Below, one piece after another: positions 1 to 7,637 of a DNA stretch of 19,183 bases. Origin of the DNA: CAYHMW01 sp964357925. GTDB lineage: Bacteria; Patescibacteriota; Microgenomatia; UBA8517. The DNA is taken from assembly GCA_964357925.1 (NCBI GenBank), contig CAYHMW010000020.1:1-19183 (forward strand). The letters run 5' to 3'. A program made the translations under genes and the position numbers. Each line of letters begins with the position of its first letter. The stretch's first letter is position 1. The notes beneath the pieces were generated by a model. It worked only from the letters and a program-made list of their open reading frames with translations, searched no databases and was not told where the DNA came from.

Positions 1-59
1 ACGTATTTATAACATGGAGTTTACAGAAAAGTAAATTGTGTAATGTTTTGTGTGGTGCA

Positions 60-88
60 TTGCATGTTTTGACGAGGGTTCTTATACT
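60..88 (+). promoter_or_regulatory. Sigma70-type promoter of the VKOR gene
   Basis: A -35 box TTGCAT (60-65) and a -10 box TATACT (83-88) are separated by exactly 17 bp. The expected transcription start is near 95, only about 4 nt before the ATG at 99, so the mRNA would be almost leaderless. This placement is the main reason for choosing the ATG at 99 over the upstream TTG at 36. Confidence 0.6.
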
Positions 89-98
89 GAGGCTAGGA

Positions 99-905
99 AT
101 GGCCGACACATTTAGATTGCCTACTTGGTTTGTTTGGGTTTTGCGAGCAATTGCTGTCACTGGAATAGTGATAATGCTTTACTTGGTGAAGCTTCATTAT
201 GCAAAGGATATTGGAGGTAACTCTATTTGTGAATTTGGAGCTGGGGTTTCGTGTGAAGCTGTCAACACGAGCATTTATTCTGAGGTTGTTGGGGTTCCTG
301 TCTCCTTAGTTGGTTTGGGATATTTTGGCTTTTTATTTTTATTTACTTTTACAAAAATAGAAAAGAACAAGTTGCAAGCATTATTTTTGATTACTTTATT
401 TGCTCTTGTTCCATCGCTTTATTTTACTGGCCTTGAGATTTTTGTTATCAAGTCAATCTGTGTATTCTGTGAGTTGTCGAAACTCCTGATGGTTATTGTA
501 TTGGTTATTTCCGGGAAACTACTAATGAATAGGAAAGCTATGATCTCTGGTGGGGCGATATTCATGGTTGTTGTGATAGGTGTAATGGCATCGGGCGTCA
601 CATATATGCTTCAGATTAGAGCAAATGAATCGGATTATGATTTGACAGAGCTTGCAAAGTGTATGACTGACAATGGAGTAGTGATGTATAAGTCATCTTT
701 GAATTGTACTTCGTGTGAACGACAGCGGCAGATATTTGGACAGGCATTCGGAGAGATAGCTAATGTGGAAAATGAAGTGGCTGACAAGCCAACGTTTGTT
801 CGTATTGTAGGTGGGGTGGAAGTTGGGATGATTGAAGGACTTCAGTCGCCTGGGCAACTTGCAGAGTTTGCGGGATGCCAGGATGCTTTGCCGGAGGATA
901 AATAA
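99..905 (+). CDS. VKOR family protein fused to a C-terminal thioredoxin-like domain
   Basis: Integral membrane enzyme that makes disulfides: the VKOR domain re-oxidises a thiol partner and passes electrons to quinone, doing the job of DsbB with an attached DsbA-like domain. Numbered from the ATG at 99 (268 residues), the loop cysteines C44 and C52, the conserved Ser61 and the redox motif CVFC (121-124) of VKOR are all present. About five hydrophobic segments span 12-171. After the last one comes a small thioredoxin-like domain with CTSC (203-206), the order found in bacterial VKOR-thioredoxin fusions. The frame is open upstream to the window edge, with a TTG at 36, but the promoter at 60-88 and the residue pattern favour 99. 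It probably serves secreted Cys-containing proteins, such as the transglycosylase-like protein downstream (Cys125). The family call is firm; the partner is inferred. Confidence 0.9.
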   Translation: MADTFRLPTWFVWVLRAIAVTGIVIMLYLVKLHYAKDIGGNSICEFGAGVSCEAVNTSIYSEVVGVPVSLVGLGYFGFLFLFTFTKIEKNKLQALFLITLFALVPSLYFTGLEIFVIKSICVFCELSKLLMVIVLVISGKLLMNRKAMISGGAIFMVVVIGVMASGVTYMLQIRANESDYDLTELAKCMTDNGVVMYKSSLNCTSCERQRQIFGQAFGEIANVENEVADKPTFVRIVGGVEVGMIEGLQSPGQLAEFAGCQDALPEDK

Positions 906-933
906 TGACCCGTGATATAAAATGATATATATT
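905..933 (+). promoter_or_regulatory. Candidate promoter of the 948 gene
   Basis: ATGACC (905-910) lies 17 bp from TATATT (928-933). The ATG follows 14 nt after the -10, with no Shine-Dalgarno between. The -35 matches TTGACA weakly, and several overlapping TATA-like hexamers make the exact -10 uncertain. Confidence 0.35.
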
Positions 934-947
934 CAGAAGTTCTTGCT

Positions 948-2564
948 ATGAAGAAAAATGAAATTGAATTGCCGCCGAAAACCAAGGGTGAATTGAGTCG
1001 CAGGGCTCAATTGTTGCTTGAGTATTTTAAGGAACACGAACTTGGGAAAAAGAAGAAGCGTTCATTGGAAACTGTTAAAGTCGGTGAGGTTTTGAGTTCG
1101 GTAGCCCTATATTATGAACGACTTCGAAATGCAATTGAATATCGTGAGGAACATCTCCAGATGCGTAACTCCATCGAGAGAATCTTGAAGAGGAAGATTG
1201 GGACGTCAACTCAAAAGCAGCAAATCGGGGCGGCGCTGATCCGTGAGTTGATCTGGGCGGGGTACCTCGAAAACGACATGGTGCCAAAGTCGAAGATTAT
1301 GGCAGTTAATTTGGCTGTGGAAAAACTTTATTTGGTTGATCAAAAAAGCGAGTGGAGGATGTGGTTTCTCGGGATTGCTAGCAGCGAGATAGAGGAAATC
1401 TTGGATCCGTATATCATGAGGTATGAGGTGATTGGGTGGATAATGTATAGCTGGTTTATTGAAAAGTATGAGATATTGGGGAGTGGGTTTAGCCCAGAAG
1501 ACGTTGATCTTCAAGTAAATATTGCAGTTTATCGGGGGCTTTTTAAATCGGACGTTGTGCGTGTGCGTTATCATCTTCTTCGACATTTTGTGCCAGATTG
1601 GGATTCATTGACCCCCTTGGATTTTGAAGTGCGACTGAAGGAGTTTTTTGGTGTAGCTCACGAGATTGAAAAGCAAATCAATTCTCATGTTCAACCCAAG
1701 ATATACAGGTTTGTGCAAAGGGTGACTCCTCCTTTCAAAATATTAACCGAAGTCATTTCGAGTGATCCTCAAAAGGCTCAAGACTTTTTACAGTATCCAG
1801 AAAAACTGAGGCAGGAAATAGAGCGAGTTTGTAACCTTAAGTATGAGCAGATAGGACACAAGGTGAATAGAGGTATTATGCGATCAATTATTTATATCTT
1901 TGCCACTAAGGTGCTATTGGCAATATTGGTGGAGTTGCCTTACGAATATTATATTTTGGGTCACTTGAAATATACTTCTTTGGCCGCCAATATATTTATC
2001 CCACCGACTTTGATGTTGCTCCTTGGAATTACGATTACAAAACCTGGGGTGGAGAATACCAATAGGATGGTTGAGAAGATTAACGATATTGTGTATGAGG
2101 GTGAAAATGAAGGCAAGATTCGCGTCCAAGTGGGAGCTGGTTCGAGTAAGTCGGTTATTTATCGAGTTTTCGTAATATTTTACCTATTCTTGTTTTTGGG
2201 CTGTTTCGCCGGTCTGTCCTGGGCCTTGTATAAGTTTGATTTTGGTATTGTCGGTGGGTTTATATTCTTTATGTTTTTGTCACTTGTTATGCTCTTCGGC
2301 TACCGGATCCGGTTTGCTGCTAATGAATATAGTGTAACAACTGATCATGAGGGGTTTATTGCTCACCTTATCATGAATCTCACTTTACCTTTTTTGAATC
2401 TTGGGCTTTGGTTATCCTCACGTATGTCGAGATTTAATTTTATTGTTTTCTTCTTGGACTTTATTATTGAGGCGCCATTGAAAACAATTCTTGAGGGGCT
2501 CGACAAATGGAGAAGTTTTATTAAGGAGAAGAAGGAAGAGGTTATCGAGGTGCCTGCGGATTAG
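948..2564 (+). CDS. Large membrane protein of unknown function
   Basis: I do not recognise this 538-residue protein. Residues 1-300 are mostly soluble and charged, with a Lys/Arg-rich N-terminus (for example GKKKKRS) and long predicted helices. Hydrophobic segments follow at roughly 320-345, 350-372, 413-438, 442-462 and 480-520, and the protein ends in an acidic and basic tail. No catalytic motif is visible. The gene starts with ATG, has no Shine-Dalgarno and sits just after a candidate promoter. The transglycosylase-like gene starts 1 nt after its stop, so the two are almost certainly co-transcribed, which suggests an envelope role. That link rests on neighbourhood only. Confidence 0.8.
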   Translation: MKKNEIELPPKTKGELSRRAQLLLEYFKEHELGKKKKRSLETVKVGEVLSSVALYYERLRNAIEYREEHLQMRNSIERILKRKIGTSTQKQQIGAALIRELIWAGYLENDMVPKSKIMAVNLAVEKLYLVDQKSEWRMWFLGIASSEIEEILDPYIMRYEVIGWIMYSWFIEKYEILGSGFSPEDVDLQVNIAVYRGLFKSDVVRVRYHLLRHFVPDWDSLTPLDFEVRLKEFFGVAHEIEKQINSHVQPKIYRFVQRVTPPFKILTEVISSDPQKAQDFLQYPEKLRQEIERVCNLKYEQIGHKVNRGIMRSIIYIFATKVLLAILVELPYEYYILGHLKYTSLAANIFIPPTLMLLLGITITKPGVENTNRMVEKINDIVYEGENEGKIRVQVGAGSSKSVIYRVFVIFYLFLFLGCFAGLSWALYKFDFGIVGGFIFFMFLSLVMLFGYRIRFAANEYSVTTDHEGFIAHLIMNLTLPFLNLGLWLSSRMSRFNFIVFFLDFIIEAPLKTILEGLDKWRSFIKEKKEEVIEVPAD

Positions 2565-2565
2565 A

Positions 2566-3141
2566 ATGGGAAGGACGAACTTCGCCTTTTTGTTATCGTT
2601 TAGTTTTACATATATATTTTGTTTGTTTGTGTTTTCTAAACCTGCTGTTGCTGAGCCTGAGTTGAGTGTTCCCGAAGAAAGTAGTCAGGTATATTTACCT
2701 GAGAGATTAAATGGTCCATGGGAAGATGAGATAGTGACTCCGAGCCCGAGGCCAACATCCACACCCGCGCCGTCCACGCTTAGCGGGACAGATGGGCAAG
2801 CCACGCCGACAAGTACTCCCATTGGTACTCCTGGTCCCACACCGGATGTGTGGAGTCCGCAAGCTATGGAGCCATTGTTTGCTCAATATGCTGGAATGTA
2901 CGGTGCTGATAAGAATTTATTGGAGAGGATTGCGAATTGTGAATCGCATTTTAATCCTAACGCGGAGAATGGGCCCTACCTTGGCATGTTTCAGTTCAAT
3001 GCTAGCACTTGGAGTAATAATAGAAGTTTGATGGGGATGGACCCGGATCCTGGGCTTCGGACTGATATTGAAGAATCTATTAGGACTGCTGCGTTTTTGG
3101 TAAGTAGGGCCGGAGATGCGCCTTGGCCTGCATGTATATAG
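2566..3141 (+). CDS. Secreted lytic-transglycosylase-like (SLT/Rpf-type) protein
   Basis: Predicted secreted enzyme that cleaves glycan strands of peptidoglycan. The start is taken as the ATG 1 nt after the preceding stop codon; this gives 191 residues and a clean signal peptide (hydrophobic 6-23, AxA site at 27-29). An upstream in-frame start at 2491 would bury that signal inside the previous gene. Residues 58-95 form a Pro/Thr/Ser-rich linker, typical of surface proteins. The lysozyme-like fold follows: Glu126 in NCESHFNP is the likely catalytic acid, and GMFQF (140-144) followed by a Thr-Trp pair matches the SLT core. The protein ends soon after this domain, so it is a minimal member. Cys125 and the C-terminal Cys could form a disulfide, made by the nearby VKOR protein. 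Whether it acts as a muralytic factor or a resuscitation factor cannot be told. Confidence 0.75.
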   Translation: MGRTNFAFLLSFSFTYIFCLFVFSKPAVAEPELSVPEESSQVYLPERLNGPWEDEIVTPSPRPTSTPAPSTLSGTDGQATPTSTPIGTPGPTPDVWSPQAMEPLFAQYAGMYGADKNLLERIANCESHFNPNAENGPYLGMFQFNASTWSNNRSLMGMDPDPGLRTDIEESIRTAAFLVSRAGDAPWPACI

Positions 3142-3152
3142 GATGATATATT
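3123..3152 (+). promoter_or_regulatory. Candidate promoter of the VOC gene
   Basis: TTGGCC (3123-3128) and TATATT (3147-3152) are 18 bp apart. The predicted leader of about 20 nt contains the Shine-Dalgarno GGCGGTGAT (3165-3173), placed 5 nt before the GTG start. This contrasts with the leaderless arrangement at other genes in the window. Confidence 0.4.
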
Positions 3153-3178
3153 TGAATAATGAAAGGCGGTGATGCACA

Positions 3179-3553
3179 GTGGATTCTGTAGTACATTTTG
3201 ATTTTACCGCTGCTGTGCCTGAGCGGGCGAAGAAATTTTATATTAATACTTTCGGATGGAAATTCACTGATCTCCCAGAAATGAATTATTCGATGATTTA
3301 CACCGGGGAAGTTGATAGTAATTTTATGTTGAAGGAGAAGGGAAGGATAAATGGTGGGATGACATTAAAAGGTGAGCAAGCGAAATCACCGGTATTGGTT
3401 ATAAATGTTGCTTCTGTGTCTTCAGCTCTGAAGCGTATTGAAAAAAATGGTGGGACTGTTGTGATGCCAAAGACTGAAGTAGGAGATCAGGGTTATTATG
3501 CGAGGTTTACTGATACTGAGGGGAACCTGATGGGGGTTTGGGAGGATAGGTGA
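3179..3553 (+). CDS. VOC (glyoxalase/bleomycin-resistance) superfamily protein
   Basis: A 124-residue single-domain VOC protein. The opening strand VVHFDFTA, the helix AKKFYINTFGWKF and the closing GYYARFTDTEGNLMGVW are the usual signature of a metal-binding beta-alpha-beta-beta-beta repeat pair. Candidate metal ligands are His6 and the Glu of DTEGN. Members act as glyoxalases, dioxygenases or antibiotic-binding proteins; the sequence does not say which, and the pattern fits the poorly defined glyoxalase-like group. Translation starts at GTG; the choice is supported by a strong Shine-Dalgarno 5 nt upstream. It is followed by two genes in the same direction, but nothing links their functions. 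Confidence 0.85.
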   Translation: MDSVVHFDFTAAVPERAKKFYINTFGWKFTDLPEMNYSMIYTGEVDSNFMLKEKGRINGGMTLKGEQAKSPVLVINVASVSSALKRIEKNGGTVVMPKTEVGDQGYYARFTDTEGNLMGVWEDR

Positions 3554-3587
3554 GTTTTATGGCTCTATTTTTGATAGAATGAATAAT

Positions 3588-3743
3588 GGAGGTGATGATT
3601 AGATGATGGGCTACTATAAATATTCAAGCATGGCACTTGGTAGCGGATGGGGTCTACTTTGCATTGTTACCTGGATATTGTTCGTGATTTTTTTGATGCT
3701 TGGGATAATGTACTACTACAAGGCTTTGACGAAGAAGAAATAA
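3588..3743 (+). CDS. 46-residue single-pass membrane peptide, with its Shine-Dalgarno
   Basis: The coding part is 3603-3743, ATG to TAA. A near-perfect Shine-Dalgarno GGAGGTGAT (3588-3596) stands 6 nt upstream, the best ribosome-binding site in the window, which argues strongly that this short frame is translated. The peptide has a polar start (MMGYYKYSS), one hydrophobic helix at about 11-36, then a Tyr-rich and Lys-rich end (YYYK, TKKK), as expected for a small inner-membrane protein with a positive cytoplasmic tail. The flavocytochrome gene starts 7 nt after its stop, so it may be an accessory subunit of that enzyme. The partnership is inferred from spacing only. I recognise no family. Confidence 0.65.
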
Positions 3744-3750
3744 TAGGAAG

Positions 3751-4998
3751 ATGAAAGACGTAGTTCGGTTTAAGTTGGCGAGTGTTTTGGTGTTTGTGTC
3801 GCTATTGCCTTACCTTTTGTTGATTAGAAGTTTTGGTTTTGAATATTCTGTAATCGCTAATGTATTGGGGTTGGTTGGCTCTACATTGCTTGTTTGGCAG
3901 TTTGTGCTTGGTAATAGGTTTGTTTCAACAAGGTTAACTCCTGATTATGTTTCGTTGACGAAGCTACACATTGTGCTTGGGACATATGGAGTACTCTTTG
4001 TTTTTGCTCATCCAATTCTTCAAGTGATTACTTACGGTACTTCGATTTTGTTTGAACAGAGAGTCTTGTTTGGGAGGTTGGCGCTATTTCTTTTGACTGT
4101 TACTTGGGTTACGAGTGCACTTTTCCGGAAAAGAATGAGTTATCGTTTGTGGCTCTATCTTCATTATCTGAATTATTTCGTTTTGATGATTGTTTTTCTT
4201 CACGCGAGAAGTATTGGTACTTTCATAAATACGGTTCCTTATATTTATTATTACTGGCATGCTATATTTTTGGTTTTTTGGATTCTGCTTGGTTATAGGG
4301 TCCTTAAGTATTTAAATTTTGGAAAGGCAAGATACGCGCTTGTTCGTAAGAAGTCACTTTCGGCAGATATTACTCAATATACTTTTACTCCCAAAAGCAA
4401 GAAACTTACTCCAAGGCCTGGGCAGTTCGCGTTTGTTAGGCCTAGTTTTTTTGGGGAGAGCCATCCTTTTACTATAATGAAATTCAACGCTCGGAGTGGA
4501 GACCTGACATTTTCGATAAAGGCCGTAGGGAGATTTACTAATCAACTTGAAAATCTAGAACGTGGACACACAGTTTATATTGATGGGCCTTATGGCGTGT
4601 TTACGGAGGAAGGGCAGAATAACGGACTGAAGGTTGTGATTGCTGGTGGGATTGGTGTCACTCCATTTGTGGAGCTTATTGATCGTTTTGGCCATGAAAA
4701 CACCTTTATGTTTTACGCTAATAGTTTCTTGGTTGACGCAGTTAACCGGGATGATTTTAAGAGAGAGTTGAAAGAAAACTATGTGGATGTTGTGAGTCAA
4801 GAAAAAACTGTTCAAGAGCCGGTTGTTCTTGGGCGAATGAGTAAGGAGATTTTGAGTAAATATTTGAGTAAGAATTTTTTGCCTCGTGCAAAATTTTTTG
4901 TGTGTGGATCACCAGGTTTCATGGCGAGCGTCATTGGTATGCTTGACGAGCTTGGGGTATCTTCAAATAGAATTTATACGGAGGAGTTTAGTTTGTGA
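3751..4998 (+). CDS. Ferric-reductase-like transmembrane flavocytochrome
   Basis: A 415-residue membrane oxidoreductase that should pass electrons from NAD(P)H via FAD and b-type haem across the membrane. The N-terminal half (about 1-190) has six hydrophobic helices with two His pairs, His73/His87 and His138/His151, spaced as expected for haem ligands of the ferric-reductase/NOX family. The cytoplasmic half has the FAD motif HPFT (238-241), the pyridine-nucleotide loop GGIGVTP (299-305) and CGSPG (385-389). All modules are intact. The acceptor could be Fe(III), oxygen or a quinone; the sequence does not decide. An AGGAAG element lies just before the ATG, and the gene follows the 46-residue membrane peptide by 7 nt. 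Its 3' end overlaps the convergent Fic gene by 11 bp. Confidence 0.88.
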   Translation: MKDVVRFKLASVLVFVSLLPYLLLIRSFGFEYSVIANVLGLVGSTLLVWQFVLGNRFVSTRLTPDYVSLTKLHIVLGTYGVLFVFAHPILQVITYGTSILFEQRVLFGRLALFLLTVTWVTSALFRKRMSYRLWLYLHYLNYFVLMIVFLHARSIGTFINTVPYIYYYWHAIFLVFWILLGYRVLKYLNFGKARYALVRKKSLSADITQYTFTPKSKKLTPRPGQFAFVRPSFFGESHPFTIMKFNARSGDLTFSIKAVGRFTNQLENLERGHTVYIDGPYGVFTEEGQNNGLKVVIAGGIGVTPFVELIDRFGHENTFMFYANSFLVDAVNRDDFKRELKENYVDVVSQEKTVQEPVVLGRMSKEILSKYLSKNFLPRAKFFVCGSPGFMASVIGMLDELGVSSNRIYTEEFSL

Positions 4999-5968
4999 TT
5001 GGTTCGTAGTAAACTCCTTTCGTACTTCCCCTTTTTCTCACAAGTCCTTGGTCTTGGAGACTTTTCAAATCATAGCGAAGGGTACGTTCGTTAACTTTAT
5101 CAAAACGCCTTTTGATACTATCGAAGTTTATGAGTTTGTGATCCTTAATAATTTTCAAGATCTCGCCTCGCCTTGGAAGTAAATAATCTTCTACTGTTAA
5201 TTCGTTTTTTTGTAAAACTAATTCTTTTGCTTCTGTGCTTTTAATAGCTATTGCCTCGAGCATAAAAAGTAGGTAATCTGTGCTATCTTTGTCTGGTTCT
5301 TCAAGGGCTCTATAGTATTCGCTTCTGTGCTCGTCAATAAATTCTTCAAGGGCCATAAGCCCTTTCATACCGTAACCCCCGTGCATAAGTGTTTTTTGTA
5401 GTAATAAGCGGCCAATGCGGCCGTTGCCATCCAGGAAGGGGTGGATTTTTTCAAAAGTATAATGAACCAAACAAGCTTTGATTGGTATTAGTGACTCTTT
5501 ATCGCTATTACTAAATTTAATGAGGCGCTTTAGCCTTGGCATGATTTCATGAGGGGGATGCATGTAGATTGCGATACCGGCTGAATTAAATGTTGCCGAG
5601 AATTCTGAACGCAGCCTCCCTGCGTCGGGATGGATATTTTTCATGGTAATTTTATGAAGCTCTAGGAGGTCGCCTATTGTCATATCTTTTCTTTCTCTTT
5701 TTTTTAGCCAGCCAAGTGCCTTTAGAATGTTCCATATTTCTGATTTTTTTTGATTGTTGGATGGATGATCCCCCAATTCATCTAAAGTTAGTGTGTTGCC
5801 TTCAACGCGGGCCGAGAAGAGCGAGCTTCGAAGGGTCGAGGTTCTTCTTATATTTTCTTCGATTTCAATTGGGATACTCACAGAGTTTATAACTTCGCGA
5901 TTAGCTTCTATTGTTTGGAGGGAGGCAACCATCTTCTTTGTTAATGTGTATTTTGGTGGAATTAACAT
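4988..5968 (-). CDS. Fic family AMPylator with intrinsic inhibitory motif and C-terminal winged helix
   Basis: A 326-residue Fic protein that transfers AMP (or another nucleotide moiety) from a nucleotide to a target hydroxyl. An N-terminal Fic_N region carries the inhibitory motif S52-x3-E56-G57, which places it in the class with the inhibitory helix in the same chain; no separate antitoxin is needed and none is adjacent. The catalytic loop HPFLDGNGRIGR (176-187) is complete, with the general base His176. The flap region around 134-142 (GIAIYMHPP) is present. Residues about 268-322 form a winged helix (EILKIIKDH, then TLRYDLKSLQDQGLV), so the protein probably binds DNA and may control its own promoter, where a phased repeat array lies. 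It ends convergently inside the flavocytochrome stop region. Confidence 0.93.
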   Translation of the reverse strand: MLIPPKYTLTKKMVASLQTIEANREVINSVSIPIEIEENIRRTSTLRSSLFSARVEGNTLTLDELGDHPSNNQKKSEIWNILKALGWLKKRERKDMTIGDLLELHKITMKNIHPDAGRLRSEFSATFNSAGIAIYMHPPHEIMPRLKRLIKFSNSDKESLIPIKACLVHYTFEKIHPFLDGNGRIGRLLLQKTLMHGGYGMKGLMALEEFIDEHRSEYYRALEEPDKDSTDYLLFMLEAIAIKSTEAKELVLQKNELTVEDYLLPRRGEILKIIKDHKLINFDSIKRRFDKVNERTLRYDLKSLQDQGLVRKRGSTKGVYYEPITN

Positions 5969-5978
5969 ACCTTAAGTT

Positions 5979-6033
5979 ATCAGAAATTTCCTAATGTTGC
6001 CAGATACATCCTAATACTTCCTGATATTGTCAA
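5979..6033. repeat. Helically phased 10-bp repeats between divergent Fic and MgtE-type genes
   Basis: Five consecutive decamers from 5981 share one pattern: CAGAAATTTC, CTAATGTTGC, CAGATACATC, CTAATACTTC, CTGATATTGT. Decamers 2 and 4 agree at 7 of 10 positions. The ends form an inverted pair, TATCAG (5979-5984) and CTGATA (6021-6026). One repeat per helical turn is what a cooperatively bound operator looks like. On the minus strand a perfect TTGACA (6033-6028) flanks the array. The likely reader is the winged-helix domain of the Fic protein, by inference. Confidence 0.5.
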
Positions 6034-6065
6034 AGACAAGGGTGAAAATCTTGTATAACACGAAG

Positions 6066-6071
6066 TATAAT
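6066..6071 (+). promoter_or_regulatory. -10 box of the MgtE-type gene
   Basis: A consensus TATAAT ends 5 nt before the ATG at 6077, so transcription would begin at about the A of the start codon. No convincing -35 is present at the right distance, and there is no Shine-Dalgarno. Confidence 0.5.
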
Positions 6072-6076
6072 TAGTT

Positions 6077-6628
6077 ATGGTAAAGCGAATTAGATATGCA
6101 GACGATGATCTCCTCTCTGTTGGTGTTCTGGTTCGTTTGAGAGCGCCGTCTTTGGTAGTTGGGCTTGTTCTTGGAGTTCTTCTTTCTTTCGTGACATCGA
6201 GATTTGAACAGGTGCTGTCTGAAAAGATTGAGGTTGCTTATTTTATTCCCTTTGTTGTTTATATAGCTGATTCTGTTGGGACTCAAACTCAAAATATTTA
6301 TGCCCGTGATTTGAGGTCGGGGAACACTAGTTTCAAGAATTATTTATTCAAGGAGACGTTAATAGGCTTATTGTTTGGAGCGCTTTTTGGGGCTTCTATC
6401 GGCTTGTTGGTTATGCTTTGGTTTGGTCACTGGGAACTTGCGTCTGCTGTTGGTTTATCTACTTTTGTTGCAATATCATTTGCTCCCTTAGTTGCGTTGG
6501 CTATAACTGAGCTCTTGCAGCTTGAGCGTAGCGACCCTGCGGTAGGGGCCGGTCCGATTGCCACTGTGATTCAGGATACGCTTAGTGTCCTGATATACGG
6601 CATTATCGCGAGTTGGATTGTTTTATGA
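6077..6628 (+). CDS. MgtE-type divalent cation channel, transmembrane domain only
   Basis: A 183-residue protein made only of the MgtE pore domain, with about five helices that move Mg2+ or other divalent cations. IADSVGTQTQ (63-72) matches the first conserved pore loop, where classical proteins have a GNxGSQ-like stretch. DPAVGAGPIATVIQD (from 153) matches the last pore segment, whose Asp153 corresponds to the cation-binding Asp of MgtE. The cytoplasmic N-domain and the CBS pair that gate full-length MgtE are absent. This stand-alone form is known, but it lacks the usual Mg2+ sensor. A separate CBS-pair protein is encoded about 4.8 kb downstream; any pairing is speculative. It is divergent from the Fic gene. 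Confidence 0.85.
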   Translation: MVKRIRYADDDLLSVGVLVRLRAPSLVVGLVLGVLLSFVTSRFEQVLSEKIEVAYFIPFVVYIADSVGTQTQNIYARDLRSGNTSFKNYLFKETLIGLLFGALFGASIGLLVMLWFGHWELASAVGLSTFVAISFAPLVALAITELLQLERSDPAVGAGPIATVIQDTLSVLIYGIIASWIVL

Positions 6629-6672
6629 TACCTGCAACTCAGGGAATTTAGGAAAAGAATAAAAAGTACTTC

Positions 6673-7629
6673 TCATGCTTTTTCTTGGTTTTTGGACTGT
6701 TCCTTCATAGCAAGTTTCAGGCTAATTACAGTTCTGTCAAAGGCCTGGGCGAGTTTGCCTATCTCATCTTTGGATTCGAGGATTTTAGGGTCGATTTTGC
6801 TGTCTAGTTTGCCGATTGAGATGTCAATGGCCATTTGGGTAAGGTTTTGAATTGGTAGTACTATAAGTTTCCTAACAAAATAGATGCCGAAAATGAGCAC
6901 AGCCGCAATATTGAAGATTACGAGACCGATAACTATTGAGTAGATGGTTTTACTCAGACTTTCTTGCTCTTCTATTGATTCTTTAATCTCTTCCGCTTCT
7001 TTCTGAATGTACTCTTCGGCAGCGTTGATTATGAGGCGTTTATCCTCTCTGGTTTTTGTGATTGAAAGCCTAAAATCTGAAGTTAGCTTGCTTGCTCCAC
7101 TCTCTTCGCCTTTTGATTTAAGCTTCATGATCTCTTTTTTCAGCGCGATAGCTTTGTGTGAATTGAGGGTGAAGCTTTCAATAAAAGGGCCAATTTCTTC
7201 TAGGATTTCTTTGGACTCGTCTTTGTGTGGGGCAAGAGTAAGTTCTTTATCAAGTTTGTTTTCTATCCATAGGTTGTAGGTGTGACCACTGTTAAGGGCC
7301 TTAAACTCTTCTGATTCTGATCCCAAGGCGATGGCGTTTAGGTACATATCAAATTCGAAGATATATTTGTCGAATTCTGTTTCAAATATTTCGATTAGTT
7401 TTGGGTCTTCGGACTCATCAACTAAAAGTGCAGAATCTAGATTACTTGTTGCGTTGTCGATTGCAAGTAGTGCATGTTGTGTTGATTGAAGTATAGGGGT
7501 TTGTTCGCTTATTACAGTCGTAAACCTGTCTGTTATTAAGTTTATGCTGTAGATTGCAAGAGTTCCAACTGCGATTACGCTAAGTGAGGTAGCGGAAATT
7601 AGAGTGACAAGTTTTTGTTGAATTGACAT
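6673..7629 (-). CDS. Membrane receptor with extracytoplasmic helical domain and HAMP, no output domain
   Basis: A 318-residue protein laid out like a chemoreceptor or sensor kinase that has been cut after HAMP: TM1 at about 8-30, a long helical sensor region (33-227) resembling a four-helix bundle, TM2 at about 229-252, then a HAMP domain (253-306) with the usual Pro near its start (LPIQNLTQMA) and DEIGKLAQAF in its second helix. Only about a dozen polar residues follow. There is no methyl-accepting, kinase, cyclase or GGDEF domain. The ATG is 8 nt after the stop of the KaiC-like gene with no Shine-Dalgarno, so translation is probably coupled. It most likely senses an outside or membrane signal and works through the KaiC-like ATPase or the receiver protein; that is inferred. 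Confidence 0.8.
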   Translation of the reverse strand: MSIQQKLVTLISATSLSVIAVGTLAIYSINLITDRFTTVISEQTPILQSTQHALLAIDNATSNLDSALLVDESEDPKLIEIFETEFDKYIFEFDMYLNAIALGSESEEFKALNSGHTYNLWIENKLDKELTLAPHKDESKEILEEIGPFIESFTLNSHKAIALKKEIMKLKSKGEESGASKLTSDFRLSITKTREDKRLIINAAEEYIQKEAEEIKESIEEQESLSKTIYSIVIGLVIFNIAAVLIFGIYFVRKLIVLPIQNLTQMAIDISIGKLDSKIDPKILESKDEIGKLAQAFDRTVISLKLAMKEQSKNQEKA

Positions 7630-7637
7630 GCTATGGT

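Noticed and set aside
4988..5968. Fic as the toxin of a two-gene toxin-antitoxin pair
   Set aside because: The inhibitory S-x3-E-G motif is in the same protein and no small antitoxin gene is adjacent, so it is a self-inhibited Fic.
6629..6672. Intrinsic terminator between the MgtE-type gene and the convergent HAMP gene
   Set aside because: Only a 4-bp stem (CCTG/CAGG) is visible and no T-tract follows it on either strand.
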